Shown: piece by piece, positions 17,580 to 27,746 of the stretch | Layout of the letters: each line of letters opens with the position of its first letter | Numbering within the stretch: position 1 is the first letter of the stretch | Source of the DNA: Crateriforma spongiae | GTDB taxonomy: Bacteria; Planctomycetota; Planctomycetia; Pirellulales; Pirellulaceae | DNA length: 64,000 nucleotides | Assembly (NCBI RefSeq): GCF_012290005.1 | Contig: NZ_JAAXMS010000003.1 | Coordinates: forward strand, 682,001 to 746,000 | Reading direction: 5' to 3' | Position numbers and translations under genes: made by a program | Notes under the pieces: generated by a model | What the model saw: the letters and a program-made list of their open reading frames with translations, nothing else | Database searches by the model: none | Told to the model about the DNA's origin: nothing

Positions 17580-20500
17580 CTAGCTTGTGACCAATTCAGG
17601 TTCAGGACTGAGGTGTTCACTCCCCATGCCCGATTTCTCATCTCCTATGTCTCCCGCGTGATCGCGAACAATCTGCTGGCCCGCGCCGACACCGATCGTC
17701 CAAAACAACGCCGGTCGAACGAAGAACTCCGCCAACGTGCTGGTCAACAATCCGCCAACGATCACGGTGGCGATGGGATACAAAATCTCTTTGCCGGGTT
17801 CGCCCGCGGCGAGTGCGAGCGGAAGCAAACCGATGCCGGACGTCAGTGCCGTCATCAGCACTGGAGCCATCCGTTCTTGGCCCGCGCGACGCACCATCTC
17901 ACCCGTCCACGATTCGCCTTCGTGTTCGACCAAGTGGATGTAGTGGTTCAGCAGCAGGATGCCGTTGCGACTGGCAATGCCGCACAACGAGATGAAACCG
18001 ACCATCGCTGCGACCGTTAGGTTTTGATCCGTGATGACGAGTGCCGCGACCGCTCCGATGAACGCCGTCGGCAACGCAACCAACACCTGCATCGAGAAGT
18101 TGACGTTGCCAAACAACGTGTAAAGCACCAAGAACATGCCTAGCAACGCGACGCCCGAAAGAATCATCAATCGACGCGTTGCCGATTGCTGGCTTTCAAA
18201 TTGGCCGCCGTATTCGATGAAGTAACCCGGCTCCAATTCCAAATCAGCCAGTCGCGTTTTGATGTCGCTGACAACGTCCACGACGCCTCGCTCGGAGACG
18301 TTGGCTTGCAACACGATTCGACGCCGTACCTGTTCTCGCTTGATCATGTTCGGCCCGCCGCTTTCGTAGATGTTCGCCACCGCCTCAAGCGGCAACGTGC
18401 CTCCATCGGGAAGTGGGACGGCAAGACGCTTGAGTTTGGTGACGTCCTCGCGGTACGGTTCATCCATTCGTAGCATCAGATCAAACGTGCGTTGGCCGAG
18501 CAGAACTTGGCTAATTACTTGCCCGTTCATCGCCGTCTCGACCAACTCCATGACGTTGGCCGGTCGCAGCCCGTTCTGCGTTAGCGCTTTGCGATTCAGC
18601 TCGATGCGAAGCTGTGGAATGTTGGTCTGCTGTTCGATCATCACGTCGGCCAAGCCCGGCACGTCCGCGATGCGTCGTTTCATCTCTTCCGCCTTGGTCC
18701 GCAGCACGTCCAGATCGTCGCCGAACAGTTTGATGCCGATTTGCGCTTTGACGCCCGAGATCATGTGACTGATCAGGTGCGCCAGCGGTTGCTCGGTGCT
18801 GGACACCACGCCCGGAATGTCCTCCATCGTTTCGCGAATCTGCTGGATCGTGCCTTCGCGATCCGCGTCGTCAGCGATCTCCAAGAACAACTCGGTTACG
18901 TTGACGCCTTCGGCATGTTCGTCAAGCTCCGCTCGGCCCGTTCGACGTGCGACGGACTTGACCGATTCGATGTTCATCAACTCCTCTTGCACGCTCTGCC
19001 CGATCTGGTTGCTCGTCGCCAGCGATGTGCCCGGTGCAAGCAACGCGTTGACCTGAACGGCTCCCTCGTTAAAAGGCGGCAAGAAGTCACGTTCTAATTG
19101 CGAAACCGCGAACAACGCGAACGTCACCATGACGGCCGCGACTCCCAGCACGGGACCGGCGAATTTGGTGCTGAAGTTAATCGCCAAACCGGCAACGCCC
19201 TTCAGTCCCTCCAGCAACCGGCCTTCCTCGGCTTCGGGACCGCCGAGCAGTCGTTCGGTCACTTGAATCAGAACCCAAACCACTGGCGTCAGGACGAGCG
19301 ACCACCACAGCGGATTGCCTGGCAGTTCAAACGGCAAATGGAGAATGTGAATCGCACGCGGGACGACCCAGTACATCGTTAACGCGGCGATCCCAAAAGC
19401 AAGAATCGGTACCACGATTTGCCAGACGCGCCGGCCGACCAACAGTAACGATGCCAGTACCGGCGTGACGGTTAGCGAGACGCCCAGTGACGCGATCAGC
19501 GAGACGACATATCCCATCGCCAACGGCACAAAGAGCTTGCCTTCCATACCTTCGAGAGCAAACAGCGGGATGAACACCAGAACGACAATCGCCGTCCCGT
19601 AGACCACGCTGCTGCGCACCTCGATGCTGGCGTCGTAAACCACGGCGAGTGTCGGTCGGGGGGAATCGCAGTGGCGGTTCTCTTTCAACCGGCGGAAGAT
19701 GTTTTCCACGTCTACAATCGCATCGTCGACCAGTTCCCCGATGGCAACCGCTAACCCGCCGAGCGTCATGGTGTTGATCGACAGACCGAAAGCGGCGAAA
19801 ACGCACGCGGTTGCGATGATCGACAGAGGAATTGCGGTGAGCGTGATGAACGTCGTGCGAAAATTCAGCAAGAAGAGGAACAGGATCACCAAGACCAGCA
19901 CGCCGCCGTCTGCGAGAGCTTCGACGACGTTGTCGATGGCTCGGTCGATGAATGAACGCTGCGAATAGACGTTGGCGATTCGGATGTCATCCGGCAGGGA
20001 CACCTTCAACTCTTCGAGCGCTTCGGCAATCGCTTGATCGACGGCGCGAGTGTCGCTGCCGGGTTGCTTGTTGATGGTGAGAACAACTGCGGGGCCGCCT
20101 TCGACCGTCCCATCATCAGTGCGTAGATACGCGGACGAATCGCCACGCATGACTTGCGGGCCTTCGACGACTTTGGCCACGTCGCCCAAAGTGATCGGGC
20201 GACCGTCCCGAAGTGTGATCGCAATCTCTTTCAGGTCGGCGAGGCTCGTGATTCGCCCGAGTCCTCGAACCAGCAACTCGTTCGCACCACGCTGATCCAG
20301 ATAACCACCGGTCGCGTTCAGATTGGACTCACTGACAGCGGTGTGGACATCGTCCATCGTCAGTCCGAATTCACGCAGCAAGTCCGGATTCACCAGCACT
20401 TGGTACTGCATCCGGCCGCCGCCCATTGAAAAGACTTGTGACACGCCGGGGATCGTCAGCAATCGTTGACGGACGACCCAATCGGCCAGCGTGCGAACCT

Positions 20501-20963
20501 CCATCGGCTCGGTTTTGCCGCCTTCACTCCACATGCCGTACATGAGAATCTGTCCCATGATTGACGAGATGGGTGCGAGTGTTGGTTTCACGCCGTCGGG
20601 CAATTGCTCAGCGGCAAGTTGCAAACGTTCATTGACGACTTGTCGGTCGTTGTAGATGTCCGTGTCCCACTCGAACTCGACATAGATCACCGACAGACCG
20701 ATGCCGCTGCTGCTGCGGACTGCCTCAACGCCGCTGGCACCATTGAACGTGGTCTCCAACGGAAACGTGATCAGTGTCTCGACTTCCTCTGGTGCCATCC
20801 CCGGCGCTTCTGTGATGACCACTACACGCGGCCGGTTCAAGTTTGGAAACACGTCGATCGGCAATTGCAAGGATTGCCACGCACCAACGCCCAGCATGAT
20901 CGCGGCAACCGCGAGCACGATCAGTCGATTGTTCAGCGAGAAGTGAATGATTTTATCTAGCAT
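17580..20963 (-). CDS. Heavy-metal RND efflux permease (system B)
   Basis: A 1127-residue RND permease with the full two-fold repeat. Helix 4 reads GGLAVAIGELVDDAIVDVEN (near 400), which differs from both the CusA (AIAIGxMVD) and CzcA (DFGLxVD) forms and is closest to the less well-defined HME3 group. The porter domain has HMISGVKAQIGIKLFGDD. Between helices 6 and 7 an extra stretch of about 80 residues adds hydrophobic segments (roughly nt 19240-19440). The C-terminus after the last helix is short and acidic. The paired adaptor gene lies 39 bases upstream. Substrate cannot be named from sequence. Confidence 0.88.
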   Translation of the reverse strand: MLDKIIHFSLNNRLIVLAVAAIMLGVGAWQSLQLPIDVFPNLNRPRVVVITEAPGMAPEEVETLITFPLETTFNGASGVEAVRSSSGIGLSVIYVEFEWDTDIYNDRQVVNERLQLAAEQLPDGVKPTLAPISSIMGQILMYGMWSEGGKTEPMEVRTLADWVVRQRLLTIPGVSQVFSMGGGRMQYQVLVNPDLLREFGLTMDDVHTAVSESNLNATGGYLDQRGANELLVRGLGRITSLADLKEIAITLRDGRPITLGDVAKVVEGPQVMRGDSSAYLRTDDGTVEGGPAVVLTINKQPGSDTRAVDQAIAEALEELKVSLPDDIRIANVYSQRSFIDRAIDNVVEALADGGVLVLVILFLFLLNFRTTFITLTAIPLSIIATACVFAAFGLSINTMTLGGLAVAIGELVDDAIVDVENIFRRLKENRHCDSPRPTLAVVYDASIEVRSSVVYGTAIVVLVFIPLFALEGMEGKLFVPLAMGYVVSLIASLGVSLTVTPVLASLLLVGRRVWQIVVPILAFGIAALTMYWVVPRAIHILHLPFELPGNPLWWSLVLTPVVWVLIQVTERLLGGPEAEEGRLLEGLKGVAGLAINFSTKFAGPVLGVAAVMVTFALFAVSQLERDFLPPFNEGAVQVNALLAPGTSLATSNQIGQSVQEELMNIESVKSVARRTGRAELDEHAEGVNVTELFLEIADDADREGTIQQIRETMEDIPGVVSSTEQPLAHLISHMISGVKAQIGIKLFGDDLDVLRTKAEEMKRRIADVPGLADVMIEQQTNIPQLRIELNRKALTQNGLRPANVMELVETAMNGQVISQVLLGQRTFDLMLRMDEPYREDVTKLKRLAVPLPDGGTLPLEAVANIYESGGPNMIKREQVRRRIVLQANVSERGVVDVVSDIKTRLADLELEPGYFIEYGGQFESQQSATRRLMILSGVALLGMFLVLYTLFGNVNFSMQVLVALPTAFIGAVAALVITDQNLTVAAMVGFISLCGIASRNGILLLNHYIHLVEHEGESWTGEMVRRAGQERMAPVLMTALTSGIGLLPLALAAGEPGKEILYPIATVIVGGLLTSTLAEFFVRPALFWTIGVGAGQQIVRDHAGDIGDEKSGMGSEHLSPEPELVTS

Positions 20964-21002
20964 CTTGATCCCTCAAAGATTTGGTTTGGCAAAGCGAACA
21001 AC

Positions 21003-22529
21003 TCAGTGGTTGTGCCCTGCGTGGGGATCAATGGCTCCGCCCGCCTGGTTCTTCATCGCCATCTGCAATTGATGAGCACCGCTAACGGCGATCGTCTGAC
21101 CGGGCCAAACTTGGCCGTCGTTCTTGATCGCGACGTTGACGCTGTCCGACGCAATGACTTCCACCGGAACACGATCAAAGTGATCTCCGTTCTCGACGAA
21201 CAAGAATCGCTCGGGGCCTTCTTCGGCAACCGCGTCCTTGGGAACAACAATCGCGTCGGCGACTTGCGACTGTGGAAGCCGAACGGTTAGCCGTTGGCCG
21301 GGCTTGTATCGCCAACTGACGTAGCGTTTGTCGCCACGCTGTTCGCTGCGTTCGATCTCATTGGTCAGTCCGACATAGAACGGCAGCGACCGTGATTCAG
21401 TACCGACTTCGTTTCCGATGTAGACCACGTTCAATCCCGTGATCGTTTCGACTTCGTCGCCCGCACCGGTCATCGTGGCTTGCAATTCAGCACCCGAATC
21501 GGCAGCCTTTCGCAACAGACCTGCGTCACGCTGGTAGGCTTGGCCTTCGATTAGCAAGCGGCTGTAATTCGACAGCTGCGCGATCTGCTGACCGGCGCTA
21601 ACAGATTCGCCGCGTCGAACACTCAGTTCTGTGACCAAGAACTCAGCGTCAATGTGATTGTGCGAAGGCAGCGACATCGGCGGTGGTTGTATTGCCGCTA
21701 ATCTTGCACTCGGGTTGCCCGAGACTCGGTTGTTCGCTTCGCCCAGCGATTCGTGATGCAGTGAATTGTCTTCTTCGACCAAGGGGGCCGTCACGACGAC
21801 TTCGCGGACCAACGTGCGAGTGCGTTCGATGCTTGCGATTTGGTCTTCACTCAAACCGTGCAGCAACATTGACTGCTTCGCCGCACGGATTTTCGCCTGC
21901 AATTTGTCGCGTTCGTACTCGCGGGTTATTCGCGTTTTCCCAGCGATCGCGCCCGAACGGGACGCCGAAGTCAGCCGCTGAATCTCCCGCTCCTCGACAT
22001 CCAGTTGCCCGAGCTGCGAGAGGAAGTCTTCTTGCGTATTGACGAGGTCTTGGTGCGTCAGCCGAAGCGTGAACAACGGCTCGCCGCTCTTAATCATCTC
22101 GCCACGAGAGATATTGATCTTGTTAATGACGCCCGTCAGTGGCGACGTGATCGACACATGCGTTTCACCGGGCCAGCGCGTCACCATGCCGGGGACCTCG
22201 ATGTAGCTCGTGTACGGTCCAACGGTGACGGCCTCAGTCTTCAACCGCAAGTTCGCACGAGCCTGCTGGCTCAATTCGATCGACTGACCCGCTTCGTGAC
22301 CATCGTGATCATGTCCGGCATGGTCGTCGTCGCCGTGGTCATCGTGTTCACCTGGACCGTGATCGTGACCCGCGTGCGGATCAGACTCAACGATTGCAGT
22401 GGCAACGAGGCCAAATTGTTGTGGATAGTCGGTAAAGGCGAACGCGCCGACGACGATCGCGATTGCCATCGCCAGGACGGTCAAAACGGGGCCGCGCAGG
22501 CGCACCAGCCAAGCTCTTAGCGTGTACAT
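21003..22529 (-). CDS. HlyD-type periplasmic adaptor with His-rich N-terminus (system B)
   Basis: A 508-residue membrane-fusion protein. It has one membrane helix (about 13-35), then a His/Asp-rich stretch (about 48-80: DPHAGHDHGPGEHDDHGDD and HAGHDHDGHE), then barrel-sandwich, long hairpin (about 150-250) and beta-barrel domains. The last residues are DPHAGHNH, a second His cluster. The His-rich ends, instead of the CPM-type metal domain of adaptors A and D, fit a divalent metal such as zinc or nickel better than copper. This is an inference from composition. Confidence 0.86.
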   Translation of the reverse strand: MYTLRAWLVRLRGPVLTVLAMAIAIVVGAFAFTDYPQQFGLVATAIVESDPHAGHDHGPGEHDDHGDDDHAGHDHDGHEAGQSIELSQQARANLRLKTEAVTVGPYTSYIEVPGMVTRWPGETHVSITSPLTGVINKINISRGEMIKSGEPLFTLRLTHQDLVNTQEDFLSQLGQLDVEEREIQRLTSASRSGAIAGKTRITREYERDKLQAKIRAAKQSMLLHGLSEDQIASIERTRTLVREVVVTAPLVEEDNSLHHESLGEANNRVSGNPSARLAAIQPPPMSLPSHNHIDAEFLVTELSVRRGESVSAGQQIAQLSNYSRLLIEGQAYQRDAGLLRKAADSGAELQATMTGAGDEVETITGLNVVYIGNEVGTESRSLPFYVGLTNEIERSEQRGDKRYVSWRYKPGQRLTVRLPQSQVADAIVVPKDAVAEEGPERFLFVENGDHFDRVPVEVIASDSVNVAIKNDGQVWPGQTIAVSGAHQLQMAMKNQAGGAIDPHAGHNH

Positions 22530-22544
22530 GCAAACACATTGATG

Positions 22545-22658
22545 ATTTGAGATTGAAGAATGTAGATTTCAAAAGAGGACTGAAGGATTCAACAATCTGG
22601 CGACGCGCAAACGCCTTTCCAAATCGTCAATCTTCAATCAACAATCTTCAATTCAAAT
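22545..22658. repeat. Imperfect 24-bp inverted repeat
   Basis: The arm at 22545-22568 (ATTTGAGATTGAAGAATGTA and following bases) is repeated inverted at 22636-22658 with one gap and two or three mismatches. It occupies the gap between the adaptor gene of system B and the His/Cys-rich gene upstream. GATTGAAGATT-type words appear several times, suggesting a small dispersed repeat. Confidence 0.45.
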
Positions 22659-23153
22659 GATCCACGTGCAGAGAGAAGCACAATGGGAGAGAGAGTCCGT
22701 CGCAACCTGCGGCGACCGCTGATTCAAATGACGGGCCGATAGCGAACTAATGAAGCTCAGCATCGGATCGTGCTCATAAGTCACGAACGCGACCAACGGA
22801 GCATCAATGATGAACACGACATCACTTGAAGGCACAAAACTGCATTCGACGACGCCATGGCACCCCGGATGGTTTCCATCACAGGGTTGCGACTCGCAGG
22901 CACAACACGGAGCCGCTAACTCGATCGCATTGTGGATCGAATCCACCGTCTCTTCTTCACCCGAGCAATCATGCTCGTGATCGTGGCCACACGCGTGATC
23001 GTCGTGGACACTTGGTGAATCAGCCGCTGAACAGGTGTGCTGGCATCCGTCATGGTCGTGGTGCCCACACGCGTCAGCATGATGCAGCGAACACCCGAAA
23101 ATCAGGTGCAGCAGTAATGCGGCGACGGTAGTGAGACGACAAACGACAGACAC
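22653..23153 (-). CDS. Exported His/Cys-rich protein upstream of system B
   Basis: A protein of about 166 residues with a hydrophobic N-terminal segment (TTVAALLLHLIFGC, a signal or lipoprotein-type sequence). A dense metal-binding region follows (CGHHDHDGCQHTC, HDDHACGHDHEHDC, then CCACESQPCDGNHPGCHG), and the C-terminus is a less ordered hydrophobic part. GTG 23153 is preferred because GGATG stands seven bases upstream; a start at 23213 is possible. It lies between a TolC-like gene and the system B adaptor gene. No family is recognised; a periplasmic zinc or copper buffer is a guess from composition and place. Confidence 0.62.
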   Translation of the reverse strand: MSVVCRLTTVAALLLHLIFGCSLHHADACGHHDHDGCQHTCSAADSPSVHDDHACGHDHEHDCSGEEETVDSIHNAIELAAPCCACESQPCDGNHPGCHGVVECSFVPSSDVVFIIDAPLVAFVTYEHDPMLSFISSLSARHLNQRSPQVATDSLSHCASLCTWII

Positions 23154-23280
23154 AAAAACATCCTTCGGGTACGGTACAACGGTATTATCGGTCGATACGG
23201 TGGAAACGACCATACCAGTCCAATAGTAATGTCAAACTTTCGTCAGATTACGCATCTTCTGGTGGCGGTATCGCGGGAAA

Positions 23281-24837
23281 TCACAGGCTCAGAGTCACCA
23301 ACAGGCCTTCGATTTCCGCAGCAGCCTGCTTGGCTTGTCCGGCGGCATCCAGGACGTTCAATTGAGTCGTGAAGAGTGTTCGCTGTGCTGTTAACAGTTG
23401 TAGGAAATCGGTTTCGCCCGCATCAAATGCCTCCAACGAGAGCTTGTAGGTTTCCTCCGAGGTCGGCACGACCGATTCCTGCAAGCGGGTGTAGCGTTCC
23501 AACGCGACTTGGTAGCGGCCGACGGCTTCGGCGAGCCGGGCTTCTAGGCTGAGTTGCGTGCTCTGGATCGCTGCCGACGCTGCGGCGATGTCGGCTCGGG
23601 CACTGCGTATGTTGCCCTGATTGCGGTTGCGAATGGGAAGCGGAACGCTGACGCCAATGACCGCGAACGTATCATCCGTAGCGGCATCGACACCAACACC
23701 GACGGTTCCCGTCACGTTCGGCGTCACTTGGGCACAGGCAAGTTGCAACGACCATTTAGCTCGCTCAAGCTCCGATCCGGCCCGCGATAGTTCGGGACTG
23801 TTGGTCGAGATTTCGGCGAGCAATGCTTCCCACGGCGCGCCGGTCAGATCGTCACCCACGTTGCCGCTAAGCGGTCCGGGCGGCAGTGTTTGCATCCCGG
23901 CAGCAGCGGCAAGCGTCCGCAGGTTGGCTTGCAACTGCGTTCGAGCGTTCTCCGCCGTAATCCGCGCTTGCTCAGCTTCAACGCGAGCCTGCAACAAAGC
24001 AATTTTGGAAACCTCTTCGGCTTCCAACAGGGCATTCACTGATTCGATCGACTTCTCAGCCAACTCGACAATCTGGTCAGCAATGTTGGCCCTTCGCTGC
24101 GATACGATGGCTGTCGCAAACGCAGCACGAACGCGAGTCAAAACGCGAAGCTCCGCAATTCGCAGCGCAGCTTGCTGTTTTTGGATCTCGCGGGCCTGCA
24201 CCTGTTGAGCAATCCCCAGCTTGTTGGCGGTAACGAACTGCTGAGACATCTGCACCGAATGCAGACCGGTGGCATCTTCGTTGCCGATCTCATCCGACTG
24301 ATATTGCAGCACCGGATTGAACGGCAAGCCCGCTTGAACGTATTGCCCGCGAGTTGATTCGACACGAGCACGAGCTTCCGCGATGGCCGGATGCGAACCC
24401 AATGCCATCGACTCAATTGACTGAAGCGTCAGTCCGGCGGGTTGCTCAAAACCGTAGGAATACTGGTCCTGAATGAACGGAGCGGTTTCAACCGTCTCGT
24501 TCGCCGCGTCCAAAGCCATCGCGTCGCGTAGAGACGCGGGATCGTTGGCAGAGGCACCACCATCCGAATCCAAATCATCAAGCTCGACGTCGAGTTCGTC
24601 CAATTCATCAAGATCTCTGACCTGCAAGTCGTCATCGTCCGTGAACGCAACCGTCCGCACGGTGATAGGCGGTTCAACAACCCGCGTTTGGTTCGTCGCC
24701 GAGACGTGTTCGCTCGAAGTCGATTGAGCGACATGCTGCCCAACCGACTGGCAACCACTCGTGAAACCCAAAGCCGCCAAAAGCAACAAGCGTCTTGCTC
24801 GCCGCCGGCGCGTACTGGTCCTATCGTTCGCGATCAC
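23281..24837 (-). CDS. TolC-family outer-membrane efflux lipoprotein
   Basis: An outer-membrane factor of 518 residues. A GTG at 24837 with GGAGGA seven bases upstream is the best start; the stretch further upstream is not signal-like. The signal ends LGFTSGC, so this is a lipoprotein. An acidic Asp/Glu-rich linker (about 60-100) precedes two OEP repeats, with AEARARVESTRGQYVQAGLPFNP marking the first and the segment ending SLEAFDAGETDFLQLLTAQR the second, as in CzcC. It is the outer-membrane partner most likely used by systems B and C, since no other such gene lies in this minus-strand run. Confidence 0.88.
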   Translation of the reverse strand: MIANDRTSTRRRRARRLLLLAALGFTSGCQSVGQHVAQSTSSEHVSATNQTRVVEPPITVRTVAFTDDDDLQVRDLDELDELDVELDDLDSDGGASANDPASLRDAMALDAANETVETAPFIQDQYSYGFEQPAGLTLQSIESMALGSHPAIAEARARVESTRGQYVQAGLPFNPVLQYQSDEIGNEDATGLHSVQMSQQFVTANKLGIAQQVQAREIQKQQAALRIAELRVLTRVRAAFATAIVSQRRANIADQIVELAEKSIESVNALLEAEEVSKIALLQARVEAEQARITAENARTQLQANLRTLAAAAGMQTLPPGPLSGNVGDDLTGAPWEALLAEISTNSPELSRAGSELERAKWSLQLACAQVTPNVTGTVGVGVDAATDDTFAVIGVSVPLPIRNRNQGNIRSARADIAAASAAIQSTQLSLEARLAEAVGRYQVALERYTRLQESVVPTSEETYKLSLEAFDAGETDFLQLLTAQRTLFTTQLNVLDAAGQAKQAAAEIEGLLVTLSL

Positions 24838-24970
24838 CGCGTCTTCCTCCGTGAAAATACAGACCAGCCCATGCTTTCCATCGGATGGGTACGATCGGAT
24901 TGTTAGTTGCGATTCCGCAAGTGCGAACATTCGGAAGAATCCGCGATCGGGTTGTAACGATTTTAACGTC

Positions 24971-27109
24971 TCAGCAGCGGAGCAGCCTCAGACCATTGGC
25001 GATCACCAGTAGGGAAGCGCCCATATCGGCCGCGATGGCGGCCCACAGTGATGCCACTCCCGCCAAGGTCAGCACGACGAACAATGCTTTGATTGCCAGT
25101 GAAAACCAAATGTTCTGGCGAATGATGGACAACGTTCGTCGCGAGTGCTCGATCAGCCAAGGTAGTTTCGACAGGTCGTCGGACATGAGGGCGATGTCTG
25201 CTGTTTCAATCGCGGCGTCGCTTCCCGCCGCTCCCATCGCAAGTCCCAATGAAGCCCGGGCTAGGGCGGGTGCGTCATTCACGCCATCGCCTATCATCGC
25301 GACATGCTCGTAACGTGAAACGAGTTGTTCGACCGCCGCGACTTTGTCTTCAGGCAACAACTCCGCGTGGACTTCGTCGATACCGGACTCCTTGCCGATC
25401 GCTTTGGCGGTGCCTTCGTTGTCGCCGGTCAGCATCACGATTTGCTTGATGCCGACTTGGTGCAAAGTCTTGATTGCCTCTCGAGTCTCGTCACGGATGG
25501 CATCGGCCAGCGTAATGAAGCCGCAAACGTGCTGGTCATTGCCGATCACGACGACGGTTCGCCCGGCCTCCTGCATCGCTTCGAGTTGCTGGTGAACCTC
25601 CGGGGTTTCCTGACCGCGTTGTTCCAAATAGCGATGCGAACCGAGCCAGTAGCTTTTACCATTAATGACTCCGGTCGCCCCCTTGCCTTGAATCGTTTCG
25701 AACGATTCGGCTGGCGGCATCGTCATGCCACGTTTCTTGGTTTCATCAACGATGGCTCGTGCGAGCGGATGGTTGCTATTGAGTTCCAAGGCTCCGCCGC
25801 GCGTTAGCAATTCTTCTTCGTCGTGGTCGTTCATCGGAACGACGTCGATGACTTCGGGGGCACCCTTGGTTAGCGTCCCGGTCTTATCCATCGCGATCGC
25901 GACCAGCTTACCAGGTAGCTCGATGAACACGCCGCCTTTAACCAACACGCCATTGCGTGCAGCGGCGGCCAGCGATGCGACGACCGACACCGGTGTAGAA
26001 ATGACCAATGCACATGGGCAGGCGATGACCAGCAACACCAGCGACCGATAGATCCAAACCGACCATGGTTGTCCGAGCAGCAAAGTCGGAATTAAAAGCA
26101 TCAACAACGCGACCGCCATCACCACCGGTGTGTAGACCGCGGCAAACTTCTCTACCCACTTTTCTGACGGAGCACGCTTCGATCCGGCGTCGCCGACCAT
26201 CTGAATAATGCGGGCCAACGTCGTGTCTTCAGCGGCTTTGGTGCTTCGCATTTCCAGCAAGCCGTCGCCGTTAATCGTTCCAGCGAACACCTCACTACCG
26301 ACCTGCTTTTCGACTGGCACGCTTTCGCCGGTGATCGGTGCCTGATTGACGTCGCTAATGCCCACGGTGACTTCCCCATCGAGCGGTATTTTCTCGCCCG
26401 GTCGAATGATCAGGGTCGAACCAACCGGCACCTCGGCAGGAACAACGTCGCGGACTTCTCCAGATTCGTGTCGCAGGTGAGCGACCGGCGGCGTCAGGTC
26501 CATGAGCGAAGCGATCGCCCGTCTAGCCCGACCGATGCTCCATGATTCCAGCAACAACGACAGCGAAAACAGGAATGCGACCGCCGCTCCCTCAAACCAT
26601 TCGCCGATCGCGATCGCCCCGATCACCGCGACCGACATCAGCAAATTCATGTCAGGCCGCAAGGTGACCAGTGCTCGCCAAGCTTTCGGTAGCACCAAAT
26701 ACAGCCCGGCCAAAATTCCGATCAGGTAGCAAACGATCGCGGGCGTTGCGACGGCCCCGTCGAATCCGCCTGAGAGCAAATGAATCACCAGCCCGATCCC
26801 GCCGAACACACCGCTAATCGCGGTCATGATCGCCCGCTGATGCTTGACCCAGAACGATTGGTCGTCGGAGGACTGTTGTGCGTTCTCCCACGTTTCAGCT
26901 TTCAACCCGGTTCGCTCGATCGCCGCCAACACGTCACCGGAAGTAACGTCAACGCCATCGAGGTCGACGGTTAGTCGACCACTTAGCAAGTCGAAACCCA
27001 AACGCTCATCGCCACCGAGCAGCGGCACCAGTTCGCGTTTGATCAACGATACTTCTTCGGCACAATCCATGCCGTGAATTTTAAGTTGCATGTTGTTTGT
27101 ATCACTCAT
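24971..27109 (-). CDS. zntA: Zn/Cd/Pb-exporting P1B-type ATPase
   Basis: A 712-residue heavy-metal P-type ATPase. The N-terminal HMA domain has GMDCAEE, the acidic variant typical of Zn/Cd pumps. The TGES actuator loop, the CPC motif (IACPCALVISTP), DKTGTLTKG, HPLA and GDGVNDAP are all present in order. A Lys in the seventh helix (AIKALFVVL) and an Asp in the eighth (AADMGASLLVIANGLRLL) match K693 and D714 of E. coli ZntA, so divalent zinc, cadmium or lead is the predicted cargo. The ATG at 27109 overlaps the end of the CDF gene by eight bases (ATGAGTGA), which indicates translational coupling. It is the last gene of an overlapping four-gene run. Confidence 0.93.
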   Translation of the reverse strand: MSDTNNMQLKIHGMDCAEEVSLIKRELVPLLGGDERLGFDLLSGRLTVDLDGVDVTSGDVLAAIERTGLKAETWENAQQSSDDQSFWVKHQRAIMTAISGVFGGIGLVIHLLSGGFDGAVATPAIVCYLIGILAGLYLVLPKAWRALVTLRPDMNLLMSVAVIGAIAIGEWFEGAAVAFLFSLSLLLESWSIGRARRAIASLMDLTPPVAHLRHESGEVRDVVPAEVPVGSTLIIRPGEKIPLDGEVTVGISDVNQAPITGESVPVEKQVGSEVFAGTINGDGLLEMRSTKAAEDTTLARIIQMVGDAGSKRAPSEKWVEKFAAVYTPVVMAVALLMLLIPTLLLGQPWSVWIYRSLVLLVIACPCALVISTPVSVVASLAAAARNGVLVKGGVFIELPGKLVAIAMDKTGTLTKGAPEVIDVVPMNDHDEEELLTRGGALELNSNHPLARAIVDETKKRGMTMPPAESFETIQGKGATGVINGKSYWLGSHRYLEQRGQETPEVHQQLEAMQEAGRTVVVIGNDQHVCGFITLADAIRDETREAIKTLHQVGIKQIVMLTGDNEGTAKAIGKESGIDEVHAELLPEDKVAAVEQLVSRYEHVAMIGDGVNDAPALARASLGLAMGAAGSDAAIETADIALMSDDLSKLPWLIEHSRRTLSIIRQNIWFSLAIKALFVVLTLAGVASLWAAIAADMGASLLVIANGLRLLRC

Positions 27110-27746
27110 CGTTGTCTTCCTCGTCGATTTGAACTTGCCATGCGTCGCGTCCAGACTCGTAGGCTTCCCAAGCCACATAGGGAACGATCAACAGTGCAGC
27201 CACCGGATCGGCCCACCACCAACCTTGCCACTGCACCAGACCGACGCCGATCAGCACGACAATGGTTTGGTACTCGCAGATCATCGTGTCAATGGCGTCG
27301 TATTTCAGAGTCGCCGAATCGGTCTTCTTGCCGTAGCGATACTTGCCCCATGCCAGCATCGGGTTGACGACCAACGACACCAGCAAGATGCCAATGCCCC
27401 ACCACGACATCGACGCAGTTTCTTGGCTGATGAACTTGCTGATCGCCTCGTAACAGATGAATAAGACAGCAATCGTAAAGGCACCCGAGAGAACCCCTAA
27501 CGCGATCTTCTTTCTCTTCCGCTTGTCTCGCTCGTTGATACCTTTGGCTTCGCCGTTCAATTGCCAGATCATGAACGCGGCGGAGTTCGCTTCGACGATG
27601 CTATCGACGCCCCAACTGATCAGCGCCGAACTGCCCGTCATGAATCCGGCCGTTAGCGAAATGGTCACTTCGGTGATGTTGTAGATCAGGCTGGCAATTT
27701 CGACATTGCGACCCCGGCGTATCAATTTTGCTCGTTCCTCGCTCAT
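27102..27746 (-). CDS. Divergent CDF-like cation transporter
   Basis: A 214-residue membrane protein of the cation diffusion facilitator type with about six helices. The first-helix region has SSALISWGVDSIVE, aligning with the ALLADxxDSLVD metal-site motif, but the second acidic residue is Glu. In the fifth helix the usual HxxxD is replaced by a DAIDTMICE segment. The large cytoplasmic C-terminal domain of typical CDF proteins (about 290-320 residues) is missing; the tail is only acidic (QIDEEDNDE). The start overlaps the end of the P450 gene by ATGA. Proton-coupled export of a divalent metal is likely, but the altered ligands make the substrate uncertain. Confidence 0.78.
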   Translation of the reverse strand: MSEERAKLIRRGRNVEIASLIYNITEVTISLTAGFMTGSSALISWGVDSIVEANSAAFMIWQLNGEAKGINERDKRKRKKIALGVLSGAFTIAVLFICYEAISKFISQETASMSWWGIGILLVSLVVNPMLAWGKYRYGKKTDSATLKYDAIDTMICEYQTIVVLIGVGLVQWQGWWWADPVAALLIVPYVAWEAYESGRDAWQVQIDEEDNDE

